Shown: positions 1 through 7,734 of the stretch, one piece after another | Layout of the letters: every line of letters begins with the position of its first letter | Numbering within the stretch: the first letter of the stretch is position 1 | IMG/VR virus record: IMGVR_UViG_3300034071_002652 | Location: 24,440 to 88,439 of that record | Length of the DNA: 64,000 nt | Direction: 5' to 3' (one strand) | DNA from: a virus | Position numbers and translations under genes: made by a program | The notes under the pieces: model-generated | What the model was told of the DNA's origin: nothing | The model's input: the letters and a program-made list of their open reading frames with translations, nothing else | Database searches by the model: none

Positions 1-295
1 GTTTGTGTTCTCCACCACACTTAAGATAGTTGAACTTACATCCCCAGTCAACAAGTTGCTTCAATGTAAATTCAGTATAATCTAAACCTGAGGTAGACCC
101 CCTCGCCGTCCAATAAACTACAATCCAACCCTCCTCGAAGAGTTTGTTGATTTTTTTTATGTTGTCAAAGTTGGGTTCTGCCAAGTCATACCGACGAATA
201 CCTGAATAAAAACAAATGGTTTCATCAATATCAACGAACGCTGTTTTAGCATTTCCCTCCTCTGTGAATCTTTTTGACTCTTGAAATTCTATCAT
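1..295 (-). CDS. HAD-family phosphatase, 3' part cut by window edge
   Basis: The minus-strand frame is open from an ATG at 295 to the window edge, giving 98 codons. It opens with a classic HAD motif I (FVDIDETIC: two Asp, with Thr after the second acidic pair) near residues 20-28. A motif II-like segment (VVYWTARGS) follows near residues 57-65. This resembles small phage HAD phosphatases and the 3'-phosphatase half of polynucleotide kinases. It overlaps the end of the upstream cREC gene by 50 bases, so the true start could be a later non-ATG codon. Placement beside a cREC protein suggests work on phosphate ends, but that is inference. The C-terminal motifs III and IV lie outside the window. 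Confidence 0.7.
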   Translation of the reverse strand, partial: MIEFQESKRFTEEGNAKTAFVDIDETICFYSGIRRYDLAEPNFDNIKKINKLFEEGWIVVYWTARGSTSGLDYTEFTLKQLVDWGCKFNYLKCGGEHK

Positions 296-641
296 CTTTT
301 CTGTGATTCTTATAGTTGTTTATGAGTGTTGAAATATTTAATCTTCCGACGGGGTTAGAACTCTGAATTCCGTAAGGTGGAGGATTGAGATTATTATCCA
401 AACAATACTCCACCATCCAAATTGCCGCATCATACCCCGTCTTTTCTTTTTTGGTCTCACCCAAATCGTGGTCAAAACAAACCCCGTCAGGAAGACCATT
501 TATCTTAATCCATGAAATAAACTCTTTGTAATTCTTAACCCATGTAACTTCAACATCTGTTCCAATAGGTGAGAACGAGAGCCAGTTCATATTAGGATCT
601 AAAGGATTTCTCAAATCATCGAGCCAAAGTAGTTTTTTCAT
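246..641 (-). CDS. cREC-type receiver-like protein (cyclic-phosphate processing family)
   Basis: The 131 aa protein starts with LWLDDLRNP and has FDHDLG near residues 57-62. A GYDAAIWMVE helix and an SSNPVGRLNI segment follow, in the order expected for the cREC family, a receiver-like domain predicted to act on cyclic phosphate ends of RNA. The usual His before the Ser of the HSxNPVG motif is Gln here, which may affect activity. It sits head-to-tail with a HAD phosphatase, with which it overlaps. Family membership comes from motif recognition only, and the RNA-end role is a published prediction for the family rather than something seen here. Confidence 0.6.
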   Translation of the reverse strand: MKKLLWLDDLRNPLDPNMNWLSFSPIGTDVEVTWVKNYKEFISWIKINGLPDGVCFDHDLGETKKEKTGYDAAIWMVEYCLDNNLNPPPYGIQSSNPVGRLNISTLINNYKNHRKDDRISRVKKIHRGGKC

Positions 642-698
642 TGGGGTAGTTGTTAGAGGACGTAAAGGTAAGTATTTGAATCCAAAAAAACAAAACCT

Positions 699-806
699 TT
701 AACAAAATAAAATTACCAAAAGTGTCAATGTTATTACTCCGATCATAGCATAATATGCTGTGTCTTCGGAAAATTTAATCTGTCTATCCCTCGTGCTTTT
801 CGACAT
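699..806 (-). CDS. Small single-span membrane protein (35 aa)
   Basis: An ATG at 806 opens 35 codons ending in TAA at 699-701. The protein has a charged N-terminus (MSKSTRDRQ) followed by one strongly hydrophobic stretch (about residues 20-35). Its start overlaps the last 23 bases of the upstream membrane-protein gene, as in translationally coupled phage genes. It fills the gap between 784 and 641. No family is recognised, and the short length leaves real doubt that it is expressed. Confidence 0.4.
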   Translation of the reverse strand: MSKSTRDRQIKFSEDTAYYAMIGVITLTLLVILFC

Positions 807-1161
807 CAGAATTTTTGAAAATCAAAGTTAGGTTCAAAATCAAGAAAGACAAATTCACAATACCTACAATAACTGGTTGTTCCACGAATGCGGCTGTCAA
901 ATTACCGATAATTGCAAAGACCATAATTTCTGTCAAATGGGTTGGGAATAGTGCATTGACCCTTTTGAAGACACTAGCGAGATTAAAATAGATAGCCAAA
1001 GACATTAGAATTGCAAAAACTACTACAAGTCCATAATCTTCGAGTTTCATATAATAACCTAATCCATAACCCATAAGGTATGCCAAGATACTTGAAAGAA
1101 AGTAACGACCGAGAAAAACTGAACCACTAATGGTTCCACTAAGTTGAAGATATTTTTTCAT
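784..1161 (-). CDS. DUF805-like integral membrane protein
   Basis: About 125 aa from the ATG at 1161 (MKKYLQLSG); a GTG 18 bases upstream is a less likely start because it lies inside the preceding lipoprotein gene. Four hydrophobic segments are visible (around residues 15-35, 43-62, 78-95 and 98-115). The opening SGTISGSVFLGRYFLSS and the FNLASVFKRVNALFP loop resemble DUF805 proteins, which are small inner-membrane proteins of unknown role. It lies in a minus-strand run with a lipoprotein and a tiny membrane protein, so a membrane function such as superinfection immunity is conceivable but not shown. Confidence 0.55.
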   Translation of the reverse strand: MKKYLQLSGTISGSVFLGRYFLSSILAYLMGYGLGYYMKLEDYGLVVVFAILMSLAIYFNLASVFKRVNALFPTHLTEIMVFAIIGNLTAAFVEQPVIVGIVNLSFLILNLTLIFKNSDVEKHEG

Positions 1162-1165
1162 ATTA

Positions 1166-1357
1166 TTACCAATGTGCACTACAAGGAACTTCTTTCTTGC
1201 CGAACAAGAAATCTTTAGGTGCGTGACCCGAATGGATCACTTGAACGTCTCGTTGACGAACCATTTTTCGTTTTCCGTTTTGGTATACATATCCGCCCGA
1301 AGCACAGGATTGTAATACCAACATCACCAAACCAAACAACCAAATTGTATATTTCAT
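1166..1357 (-). CDS. Small lipoprotein
   Basis: 63 aa with a lipoprotein signal: a short positive start, a hydrophobic core (IWLFGLVMLVL) and lipobox LQSC with Cys at residue 18. The mature part is only about 45 aa and Lys/Arg-rich, with two further Cys/His near the C-terminus. The gene ends just upstream of the DUF805-like start. The sequence shows lipid anchoring in the envelope. Phage lipoproteins of this size often block receptors or injection, but nothing here proves that. Confidence 0.6.
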   Translation of the reverse strand: MKYTIWLFGLVMLVLQSCASGGYVYQNGKRKMVRQRDVQVIHSGHAPKDFLFGKKEVPCSAHW

Positions 1358-1373
1358 ATCAGATCAAGATTAG

Positions 1374-1445
1374 TACCCCCACCTGGACTCGAACCAGGAA
1401 TAGAACTTTAGAAGAATTCGGTTATTTCCCTTTAACTATGGGGGC
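1374..1445 (-). tRNA. tRNA-Arg (anticodon TCT)
   Basis: A full cloverleaf reads on the minus strand. Acceptor is GCCCCCA/TGGGGGT, D-stem GTTA/TAAC, anticodon stem GAATT/AGTTC around loop CTTCTAA, and T-arm CCTGG/CCAGG with loop TTCGAGT. The anticodon TCT reads AGA, a very common codon in this AT-rich genome. CCA is not encoded. Confidence 0.9.
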
Positions 1446-1471
1446 TTATTTTTTTTATGCTTTCAACACGA

Positions 1472-1503
1472 CAAAGTTAGGTGATTTTTTCCAAAAAACC
1501 AAA
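1472..1503 (-). promoter_or_regulatory. Bacteroidota-type promoter for tRNA-Arg
   Basis: On the minus strand TTTG (1500-1503) is followed by 20 bases and TAACTTTG (1472-1479), matching the Bacteroidota consensus TTTG-N(19-22)-TAnnTTTG. The tRNA-Arg 5' end lies 26 bases downstream. Confidence 0.65.
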
Positions 1504-1504
1504 T

Positions 1505-1921
1505 TTATTCTCCTTCAATTTGAAGTTTTTCCAAAAGTTTGTCAATTCGGATCCTACCCTTCTCTCCGATCGGGATTGGATTTCCTTCTTCATCAATCCT
1601 TACGAATCTAATATTGGTTTTCAGAACAACGGTTTGGTGTCCTGTATATACATTATGGGCTCTTGCTTCCATATATAGAGTTATGGATGTTGTTCCGAGT
1701 TTGCTTGGGTATCCATAGATTTTAAGTAATTGACCTTCTTTGGCGGGTCGTTCAAAAAAACATTTATCGATTGATACGGTCACCATTCTTGGTGTGTCAC
1801 ATAATTGCATTGCATAACCCGCCGCTGCTCCGTCAATCCATTTAAGTAATGATCCGCCAAATAAATTCCCGTGAAAACCCAAATCCGACTTTTTGATTGG
1901 GTGTGTTGAAATCAAGTCCAT
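1505..1921 (-). CDS. Acyl-CoA thioesterase, hotdog fold (YciA-like)
   Basis: 138 aa, the usual length for a single hotdog domain. The signature GNLFGGSLLKWIDGAAA near residues 19-33 carries the Asn/Gly-rich turn and the WID helix typical of YciA/BFIT-type acyl-CoA hydrolases. A beta-sheet half (VTVSIDKCFFERPAKEGQLLKIYG) follows. Such enzymes hydrolyse acyl-CoA thioesters in the cytoplasm. The gene abuts the DHFR gene (stop and start share one base), so they are probably co-transcribed. A phage copy may affect lipid or CoA balance; that role is inferred. Confidence 0.8.
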   Translation of the reverse strand: MDLISTHPIKKSDLGFHGNLFGGSLLKWIDGAAAGYAMQLCDTPRMVTVSIDKCFFERPAKEGQLLKIYGYPSKLGTTSITLYMEARAHNVYTGHQTVVLKTNIRFVRIDEEGNPIPIGEKGRIRIDKLLEKLQIEGE

Positions 1922-2298
1922 TAACAGAATCTTTTTGTTATAATTTTTATATTGTTTGGGATAATCGGAAATTTTGTATCACCGATTTGTTCATCATCAA
2001 TAATCGATAGATAGAGTGTGTCAATCAGATCAATTGTTTTGCGATAGATCTCACCCCCACCTATTACAATATCGGGATTTAGTTTCAAAGCATCCTCCAA
2101 CTGAAGTCCACTTTTACTTACCACAATAAGTTCCCTTCCTTTAAGAGGGGGTAGGGATTCAAAGGTCTTTCGTCCGACAAGACATTTTTTCCCCATCGTG
2201 ACTTCTTTGAACCACTTTAAATCATCGGAACATTTCCACATAAGATTTCCATCTTTTCCGATATAACCCAACTTATTGACGGCGACAATCATTTCCAT
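1921..2298 (-). CDS. Dihydrofolate reductase (short form)
   Basis: The chosen start is the ATG at 2298 (MEMIVAVNKLGYIG), because a TATATTTG promoter element ends 4 bases before it; longer frames run through that promoter. Conserved DHFR features are the N-terminal IVAVNKLGYIGKDG strand-turn, MGKKCLVGRKTFESLP (NADPH-binding GRKTFES) and VIGGGEIYRKTI (the GG(G)xxxY motif). At 125 aa it is clearly shorter than the usual 155-165 aa, with the loss mainly after strand E, yet both cofactor motifs remain. It would reduce dihydrofolate for dTMP synthesis. No thymidylate synthase is seen in the window. Confidence 0.85.
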   Translation of the reverse strand: MEMIVAVNKLGYIGKDGNLMWKCSDDLKWFKEVTMGKKCLVGRKTFESLPPLKGRELIVVSKSGLQLEDALKLNPDIVIGGGEIYRKTIDLIDTLYLSIIDDEQIGDTKFPIIPNNIKIITKRFC

Positions 2299-2302
2299 GT
2301 CA

Positions 2303-2310
2303 CAAATATA
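2303..2310 (-). promoter_or_regulatory. Bacteroidota -7 element of the DHFR gene
   Basis: TATATTTG reads on the minus strand and its last base is 4 bases before the DHFR ATG at 2298. That spacing predicts a leaderless or nearly leaderless mRNA. A TTTG box 20 bases upstream is not obvious. Confidence 0.5.
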
Positions 2311-2332
2311 TTCAAAGAAAGTTATTAATCTA

Positions 2333-2339
2333 TATTTAT
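2333..2339 (+). promoter_or_regulatory. TATTTAT putative late promoter of the amidase gene
   Basis: TATTTAT lies 27 bases before the amidase ATG at 2367, one of about 21 such sites in the window that precede genes on the same strand. Confidence 0.4.
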
Positions 2340-2366
2340 TGTAATAAACAACCATATATTAATACG

Positions 2367-3218
2367 ATGTCAGATTTCAATATAACAAAACAAAATCTTC
2401 CTGAAGACGAGTATTTCAAAAACGAAACCAAAAAGACCATTTTGGTTCTTCACCATACCGCCGGTGGTCACAGACCCGATTGGACAATTTCGGGTTGGGA
2501 TAAAGATAAGACATCAAAAAATGAATCCATCAGAATTGCAACTTCTTATGTGATCGGAGGAAAATCTGTAAGAGACGGAAACCAGGATTTTGATGGAAAG
2601 ATATATGAAGCGTTTGAGGATAAGTATTGGGCTCACCATATCGGAATGAAAACCAGTAACAACGCCAATGTAAACAAACATTCCATCGGTATTGAAGTTT
2701 GTAACTACGGACCACTGACCTTAACCAAAGATGGAAAGTTTTTAACTTATGTAAACTCCGTTGTTCCTCAATCAGAAGTTTTGGATCTTGGAAAACCATT
2801 TAGAGGTTACAGATACTGGCACAACTATACCCCAAACCAACTTGAATCTTTGGAATTTTTGATCAAAGATATAATCCAAAGACACGGGATCAACAAAGAG
2901 TTGGGCCTTAAAGAAGTGTTGGGAAAAAAGAAAAACCTCACATCTATGACCGTAAAACAAAAACAAGAATACCTTAATTCCAAAGGATATGTCGGAATGG
3001 ATGGAAAGAAATTATCTACCGACGGGGTGATGGGTGGAAACACAAAATATGCTGAAAGGATGTATAACGACACAAAAAGAGGTGATATAAATGGTTTTGA
3101 ATTTAACGATCTTGCTGTGTTGGGTGGTCACGGAATTTGGTCACATACCTCTTATAGAAAAGACAAGAGTGATATGTATCCTCACCCCAAATTAATTGAA
3201 ATATTAAAAAATTTATAA
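2367..3218 (+). CDS. N-acetylmuramoyl-L-alanine amidase (Amidase_2/PGRP endolysin)
   Basis: 283 aa, cutting the amide bond between MurNAc and L-Ala in peptidoglycan. The Amidase_2 zinc-site motifs are visible: LVLHHTAGG near residues 26-34, a long central sheet with WAHHIG and HSIGIEVCNYG, and a C-terminal GGHGIWSHTSYRKDKSDMYPHP that supplies the last His and the Lys/Asp environment. The domain is stretched by an insert around residues 165-235. No signal peptide is visible, so export would need a holin or the particle. The following HExxH gene starts 3 bases after the stop, suggesting one operon for lysis or wall penetration. Confidence 0.85.
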   Translation: MSDFNITKQNLPEDEYFKNETKKTILVLHHTAGGHRPDWTISGWDKDKTSKNESIRIATSYVIGGKSVRDGNQDFDGKIYEAFEDKYWAHHIGMKTSNNANVNKHSIGIEVCNYGPLTLTKDGKFLTYVNSVVPQSEVLDLGKPFRGYRYWHNYTPNQLESLEFLIKDIIQRHGINKELGLKEVLGKKKNLTSMTVKQKQEYLNSKGYVGMDGKKLSTDGVMGGNTKYAERMYNDTKRGDINGFEFNDLAVLGGHGIWSHTSYRKDKSDMYPHPKLIEILKNL

Positions 3219-3221
3219 GAG

Positions 3222-3815
3222 ATGGGTCTTTTATCTGAAGCGGTCACCGACCAACCAGTTCGTCAAGTTGTTAAGGACATCATAAAGATGGTGAAAACTC
3301 AAGTGAGTGGTGAATATTATTTACCTGAAGAAGTTTCGGAAAATTATATCCCCGAATATAAATTCCGTCAATTACCATTTGGTTTTGATGTAATTCTTGA
3401 TTTTACTATTGAAGACGACATTGAATATTTTACAAACGCCGATCTGTTGGGTGATGACACCATCGGTGTTTTAATCAAGATAAATAAAAAGGATTATCCA
3501 TCGATAATATATACATTAATTGGAGATTTGAATGATCTTATCGCTCACGAGTTAGAACATATCTATCAGAACTATGGATATAGAGACGTGAGTTTGGAAA
3601 AATATCCTGAATATTCACAAACAACAGGAAAAGAATATTACAAACACCCCATTGAAGTTCCCGCTCAGATCAAAGGTTTCCAAAGACAAGCTAGGGTCAC
3701 AGGAAAACCTATCGAGGAATTGATGAGAAATTATTTTGAAAAGAATAAAAAGAGATATGAATTATCGGACGAGGATGTGGAAGATATTATTTCTTATCTC
3801 CTTTCGAAGATTTAA
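3222..3815 (+). CDS. Putative zinc metallopeptidase (HELEH motif)
   Basis: 197 aa with HELEH at residues 109-113 (zincin HExxH pattern). A downstream HPIEVPAQIKGF segment could give the third ligand Glu. Similar phage proteins are annotated only as putative metallopeptidases. The N-terminus MGLLSEAV contains an LxE site like those cut by gp21-type prohead proteases, so it may be packaged in the particle (inference). It follows the amidase by 3 bases. Its last 29 bases overlap, tail to tail, the membrane-protein gene on the other strand. Confidence 0.55.
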   Translation: MGLLSEAVTDQPVRQVVKDIIKMVKTQVSGEYYLPEEVSENYIPEYKFRQLPFGFDVILDFTIEDDIEYFTNADLLGDDTIGVLIKINKKDYPSIIYTLIGDLNDLIAHELEHIYQNYGYRDVSLEKYPEYSQTTGKEYYKHPIEVPAQIKGFQRQARVTGKPIEELMRNYFEKNKKRYELSDEDVEDIISYLLSKI

Positions 3816-4425
3816 GAATATTCGAAAAGAATTCTTTTACCAAATCTCCACCTTTTTCAAAAGAAAACCACAAAAGAATTGCTGCAAATATTTTGAAAAC
3901 ATCGTTGGTTGACATCTCTTGTTCTTGGATCATATTTGTCAACACGGACATCAACGGAACAAGAGCGGAAAACTTAATTATATTGGAATAATTTTTAACC
4001 CCAATTCCAAACTTGGTAAAGAAAGATTCAATCTTTAAGTTTCTTTTTCCCACAAATTCTTCTCCCGATTTTAGTTCATCTTCAAGACCTTTTTCTACAA
4101 TTGAATCGTAAATACCTTTTTTATGGTCTCTTCTTTCAAAGAAAATTGAACTCAAAAGAGAAATAACCAAGAGTGTAATATCTTTTGAATCAAGTTCAGG
4201 GTATCTGAATTCATAAAATTCTGTAAATATTTTGCTAAGTGGTGGAATAGCAGCTCCAAATGTCAAAAGAAACTTCAAATCAACACCTAACTCCACTTCC
4301 TTTTCTTTGATAAAATCTTTTCCATCTTCATATAGATCCTCAAGATATTTTTTTACAGGGGTCACTTTGTTCTCCGACTCCAATATAATTTTTCTTACCT
4401 GAAGATTTTTACTCTCTAATATCAT
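3787..4425 (-). CDS. Multi-span membrane protein of unknown function
   Basis: 212 aa. A charged N-terminal segment (residues 1-48) contains IILES, an LxE-type site. About four hydrophobic segments follow (near 50-65, 80-95, 150-165 and 175-190), separated by Lys/Glu-rich stretches. No family is recognised. It is transcribed away from the 4457 gene, with which it shares a 31-base spacer carrying a TATTTAT motif for each direction. A membrane role in lysis or head-membrane interaction is possible but unsupported. Confidence 0.5.
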   Translation of the reverse strand: MILESKNLQVRKIILESENKVTPVKKYLEDLYEDGKDFIKEKEVELGVDLKFLLTFGAAIPPLSKIFTEFYEFRYPELDSKDITLLVISLLSSIFFERRDHKKGIYDSIVEKGLEDELKSGEEFVGKRNLKIESFFTKFGIGVKNYSNIIKFSALVPLMSVLTNMIQEQEMSTNDVFKIFAAILLWFSFEKGGDLVKEFFSNILKSSKGDKK

Positions 4426-4434
4426 TTGACAATA

Positions 4435-4451
4435 TATTTATAAAATAAATA
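4435..4451. promoter_or_regulatory. Bidirectional pair of TATTTAT motifs
   Basis: The spacer between divergent starts at 4425 and 4457 holds TATTTAT on plus (4435-4441) and on minus (4445-4451), so both genes would fire from one compact promoter region. Confidence 0.5.
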
Positions 4452-4456
4452 TTACC

Positions 4457-4981
4457 ATGAGAGGATATTCAACAATGACCGACGAAGAAAGACAATCAAT
4501 TCTTTCTCAACACAAAACATTTTATAACGGATACCAAGTTCAAAACGTTCCATCATCATATCAACCTATGGAGGAAAAAAGTTATGCCAACGATATGGGA
4601 GGGATAACCGTCAATAACAAAGGTGAGGTTTCTTCTTATAAAAATTATGGAATTAACGAAAATTATCAGTTAAATGAATATGATTTTGAAGATGAGGAAC
4701 CAATCGTTGACCTAAACGACGATATGGAATATGCCGAACTTATGTCAAGCTTGGAAGAGATGCTTGATGAGGCGGGATATGAAGACGAAAATGAGTTTGA
4801 TTATGTTGAATCTGAAGTCGCTGAAAAGTATAAAATAGAAGAAAGAGTTTGTCCTACTTGTGGTCTTACAGAAGAAAAATGTGAGTGTTCTTACGAGAGT
4901 AAAGTTGATGAAGAAATCAAAGAATCTTTTGAAAATCAGAAGTCAAAGATTCATGAAATGATGAAAAGGATGAAGATTTGA
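4457..4981 (+). CDS. Acidic protein with a CPTCG zinc-knuckle
   Basis: 174 aa, not assigned to a family. Residues 1-60 are polar, 75-125 very acidic (Asp/Glu), then CPTCGLTEEKCEC (near 133-145) offers four Cys spaced as a small zinc knuckle. The last 25 aa are basic with a helical KIHEMMKRMKI end. The stop overlaps the M23 peptidase start by 4 bases, so the two are probably translated together. An adaptor or scaffold role is a guess. Confidence 0.5.
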   Translation: MRGYSTMTDEERQSILSQHKTFYNGYQVQNVPSSYQPMEEKSYANDMGGITVNNKGEVSSYKNYGINENYQLNEYDFEDEEPIVDLNDDMEYAELMSSLEEMLDEAGYEDENEFDYVESEVAEKYKIEERVCPTCGLTEEKCECSYESKVDEEIKESFENQKSKIHEMMKRMKI

Positions 4982-5724
4982 TGAAAAAACTTTTGCGTAA
5001 AATATTGTTGGAGTTAGAAATACCAAATCCTGTTCATGGTGCACAAAATTCTACAACAATTTCTTCAGGGTGGGGTGATAGTAGAGGTGATAGAAAACAC
5101 GTTGGGATAGATATACCCGTGAGTTGTGGTACCGTTTTAAAGTCACCCGCAAATGGTAAGGTAATTGAAGCGAGTTTTGAAGATAACGCATGTGGTGGTA
5201 GAATTAAAATTGATCATGGAGGTTATAGTACAAGATATTGTCATTTACAAAAAATTAGTGTTTCAGTAAATGAAAAAGTTTTCAAAGGAGAGAAGATTGG
5301 TGAAGTTGGTGGAAAAAAGGGAACGACCGGTGCTGGTACATCAACTTCGGGTTGTCATTTACACATGGAAGTTCAAAGCCCAATAGGTACTCAAGTGAAC
5401 CCTGAAGATTATGTGAACTTGAGTTTGTCTCCAAAACCAACCTCAAATGAAACTATCGATAAAGAGAGTACTGGAGATCCAATCAAAACACTGAAATGTT
5501 TTTTGAAGAACACAAAATATGGACTTAGAAAGTTGGGCGATGAGGTAGATACCCCTAAAATCGGTCCTAAAACTGAAGAAGCAATAAAAGAATTACAAGA
5601 AGATTTGGGTGTACCAGTAAACGGTAAAATTACGGCAGAGATGATACCCCTCATCAAGGATAAGATACAAGATATGAACCCAACCACAAAAAAACTTATT
5701 CAAAAATGTTATTCTTCTTTTTAA
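4978..5724 (+). CDS. M23 metallopeptidase with C-terminal peptidoglycan-binding domain
   Basis: 248 aa. Residues 1-15 (MMKKLLRKILLELEIP) form a basic helix with an LxE site, shared with other signal-bearing proteins here. The LytM-type M23 domain shows H41xxxD45 and H127xH129 zinc ligands with RYCHL between them. Residues about 175-225 resemble a PG_binding_1 domain (GLRKLG..TPKIGPKTEEAIKELQEDLGVPVNGKI). M23 enzymes cut peptide cross-bridges of the wall. Lack of a signal peptide plus the LxE start fits a virion-associated lysin that opens the wall at entry. It converges with the RmlC gene, overlapping by 4 bases. Confidence 0.8.
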   Translation: MMKKLLRKILLELEIPNPVHGAQNSTTISSGWGDSRGDRKHVGIDIPVSCGTVLKSPANGKVIEASFEDNACGGRIKIDHGGYSTRYCHLQKISVSVNEKVFKGEKIGEVGGKKGTTGAGTSTSGCHLHMEVQSPIGTQVNPEDYVNLSLSPKPTSNETIDKESTGDPIKTLKCFLKNTKYGLRKLGDEVDTPKIGPKTEEAIKELQEDLGVPVNGKITAEMIPLIKDKIQDMNPTTKKLIQKCYSSF

Positions 5725-6320
5725 TTGATCCTTCTATCCATAAATTTTGGTGATTCTAAATCTTTTTGAGATAAAATAAGATCAGTATTTTGTAAAAATA
5801 AATCAAACACTTCTTTGATTGTTGTTTTATTATCAGATACATGTCTAATAATTTCATCAAAGGGGGTAATTGAACCCTCATTTTCTTTTTTATAAAGATT
5901 TCCACACTTGTAGTGAAAAATTGTGTCGTCCTCCAAAGATAAAAATCCGTGTGCGAAGTAAGGAGGTATAAATAATGAAAAACCATTTTTATCATCAAGG
6001 TCAAAATATTCAAACTTACCGAATGTATCCGAGTCTTCCCTTAGATCAACCACAAAATCAATTACTCGACCTTTTAAGACCCTAACTAGCTTCGACTGTG
6101 ACCAATCCCCAACTTGGTAGTGTAATCCCCTGAAAACCCCTTCTTTCGAGTAGGAAATATTGTCTTGAACAAAATATGTTGTTATTAAAGACTCATCAGT
6201 ATTTTGAGTGAATTTGATTATATTTTTCTTATCCGAATATGATATTTCGTCCCAAATTTGTAAAAATTTACCTCGTTCATCTTCATAAATGTTCTCTTTT
6301 ATTAGAAAAACATTGGTCAT
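5721..6320 (-). CDS. dTDP-4-dehydrorhamnose 3,5-epimerase-like (RmlC family)
   Basis: 199 aa from the ATG at 6320 (MTNVFLIKE); an in-frame ATG 21 bases earlier is possible. RmlC landmarks: GVFRGLHYQ with the catalytic His, LVRVLKGRVIDFVVDLR, SDTFGKFEYFDL and the cupin return strand LFIPPYFAHGFLSLEDDTIFHYKC. These enzymes isomerise dTDP-4-keto-6-deoxy-glucose on the way to dTDP-rhamnose. No other rhamnose genes lie in the window, so it may retarget host glycan synthesis or act on a related sugar nucleotide. Confidence 0.8.
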   Translation of the reverse strand: MTNVFLIKENIYEDERGKFLQIWDEISYSDKKNIIKFTQNTDESLITTYFVQDNISYSKEGVFRGLHYQVGDWSQSKLVRVLKGRVIDFVVDLREDSDTFGKFEYFDLDDKNGFSLFIPPYFAHGFLSLEDDTIFHYKCGNLYKKENEGSITPFDEIIRHVSDNKTTIKEVFDLFLQNTDLILSQKDLESPKFMDRRIN

Positions 6321-6440
6321 GGTGGTTTCTTTTATTGTCATTTTTGAATATTTTACTACTAATTTAGTTTAAAATTTGGTTTTTCATAAAAACAAAGATA
6401 TTTCTTTTATATAAAAATAAATAAGAATTTAATTAATCAT

Positions 6441-6755
6441 ATGGAAATTTTAGAAATATACCATTATGAAGTGAATGAACAACTAAAAACTGTTGAAATC
6501 ACATTCAGGTTGACTTCAGATTCTGATGATGAAAGTAGAGTTGATACCTTTGAATTTTCTTTACTAAACGAATATGGTATAGAAATTGGTGATGAGATAG
6601 AAGATTTTGTGTTTGAATCTGAAGAATATGCCGATGAATTAGACGATGAAGAATCTGAAGATTGGATCATGTTAGATGAGGAAGAATTGATTTCATTTCT
6701 AAATGAATATTACACAATTAATCCAAAAAAACTACCTGAAAAAACATTTTTCTGA
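6441..6755 (+). CDS. Small acidic protein, unknown function
   Basis: 104 aa, extremely acidic with clustered Asp/Glu in residues 35-85 and few basic residues. No family is recognised. The composition recalls DNA-mimic or scaffold proteins, but composition alone cannot decide. It is followed after 11 bases by another unknown gene that has its own TATTTAT motif. Confidence 0.45.
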   Translation: MEILEIYHYEVNEQLKTVEITFRLTSDSDDESRVDTFEFSLLNEYGIEIGDEIEDFVFESEEYADELDDEESEDWIMLDEEELISFLNEYYTINPKKLPEKTFF

Positions 6756-6762
6756 TATTTAT
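6756..6762 (+). promoter_or_regulatory. TATTTAT putative late promoter
   Basis: TATTTAT ends 4 bases before the ATG at 6767, overlapping the stop region of the previous gene. The tight spacing implies a very short or absent 5' leader. Confidence 0.45.
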
Positions 6763-6766
6763 TGGT

Positions 6767-7249
6767 ATGAAACCATACTCAGATCAACCCGAAAGAGAAG
6801 ATTATTTGGATAAGTTGAAAAAACTTATCGGAAAGATTACCCTCACCAAAGAGAGGTTTTTGGGTTTGCAATTGGATAAAATAGAGATTTATATTACACC
6901 TTCTTTAAAAATTATTAGAATCAACACCAAACCTGAAAAACTCAGGGGTTCTGTTGGTCTATCTGAGAAGTCAACTTTGGATACACAAAAATTAAAAGAA
7001 TGGGCGGATGAACATGGATATCAGGTTAGTTTTGTGGCGCAATTACCAAAACTCAAGAGACACTTGTTCAACATTTTTGGTGACGTTCTTCAAACGGACG
7101 ACACGTTATCTGAGAGTTATGGCAAAAGAAAAATAGAAATAATAATAAAGGAGGAGGAATTACCTGAAAGCATCAAAGAGTGGGCATATAATAACCCAGA
7201 GAAATTCCTCCAAAACCTTCAAAGAATCAGAGATATCCTCAAGGATTAA
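6767..7249 (+). CDS. Protein of unknown function
   Basis: 160 aa, soluble, mixed alpha/beta, rich in Lys and Glu. Recognisable stretches are KIEIYITPSLKIIRIN and a C-terminal helix ending NLQRIRDILKD. No family match is recalled. It converges with the minus-strand lipoprotein gene, overlapping by 4 bases. Confidence 0.45.
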   Translation: MKPYSDQPEREDYLDKLKKLIGKITLTKERFLGLQLDKIEIYITPSLKIIRINTKPEKLRGSVGLSEKSTLDTQKLKEWADEHGYQVSFVAQLPKLKRHLFNIFGDVLQTDDTLSESYGKRKIEIIIKEEELPESIKEWAYNNPEKFLQNLQRIRDILKD

Positions 7250-7728
7250 GGTCCTTGTCTCTGAAATGTAAGGATGTAGTTATAAGTTGCCGATGAACTG
7301 AGTTCTTGAGTAAAACCCAAAATTAAATACTCAAGACCATCTTCCGTAATTCTGTAAGTTCTTGGTTCTCTACCGGGATAAAGAATGCTTAAGTGTGACC
7401 AAGCACCTGTGATTAGATCTTGATTGATTCTCAATGGATAATTTTCAGACCATTCAACTTGACCATTGAATAGGTAGTCCTTCATATAAATTTCATTACC
7501 CGAAATATGAATCTTTGTCTTGTTGATTTTCAATGTATCCAAAGGTGTGGATGGTAGTTGTGTGAAAACGGTTGTATTTTCACAATGTTCTTCAAAAATA
7601 TCAAGTTCATCACATTCAATAGTCACACAGGTAACTACGTAAGTTCCGTCCAAAGAAGGATAGGAAGGTTGTTCATAAACCAAACAACCAGTGAGAACAC
7701 TACTGAGGAGAAATAGAACTTTTTTCAT
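7246..7728 (-). CDS. Secreted lipoprotein of unknown function
   Basis: 160 aa from the ATG at 7728. The longer upstream frame is rejected because it runs antisense through the 7760 gene. The start MKKVLFLLSSVLTGC is a lipoprotein signal with the lipidated Cys at 15. The mature domain is beta-rich (YVVTCVTIECDEL... THIS... TYRITEDGLEYLILGF) like small lipocalin/META-type domains, though no family can be named. A TATATTTG element lies 6 bases upstream. Confidence 0.6.
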   Translation of the reverse strand: MKKVLFLLSSVLTGCLVYEQPSYPSLDGTYVVTCVTIECDELDIFEEHCENTTVFTQLPSTPLDTLKINKTKIHISGNEIYMKDYLFNGQVEWSENYPLRINQDLITGAWSHLSILYPGREPRTYRITEDGLEYLILGFTQELSSSATYNYILTFQRQGP

Positions 7729-7734
7729 AATCCA

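Noticed and set aside
1219-1611. Plus-strand frame opposite the lipoprotein and tRNA-Arg
   Set aside because: It crosses a tRNA and has no family character; the minus-strand genes explain the region.
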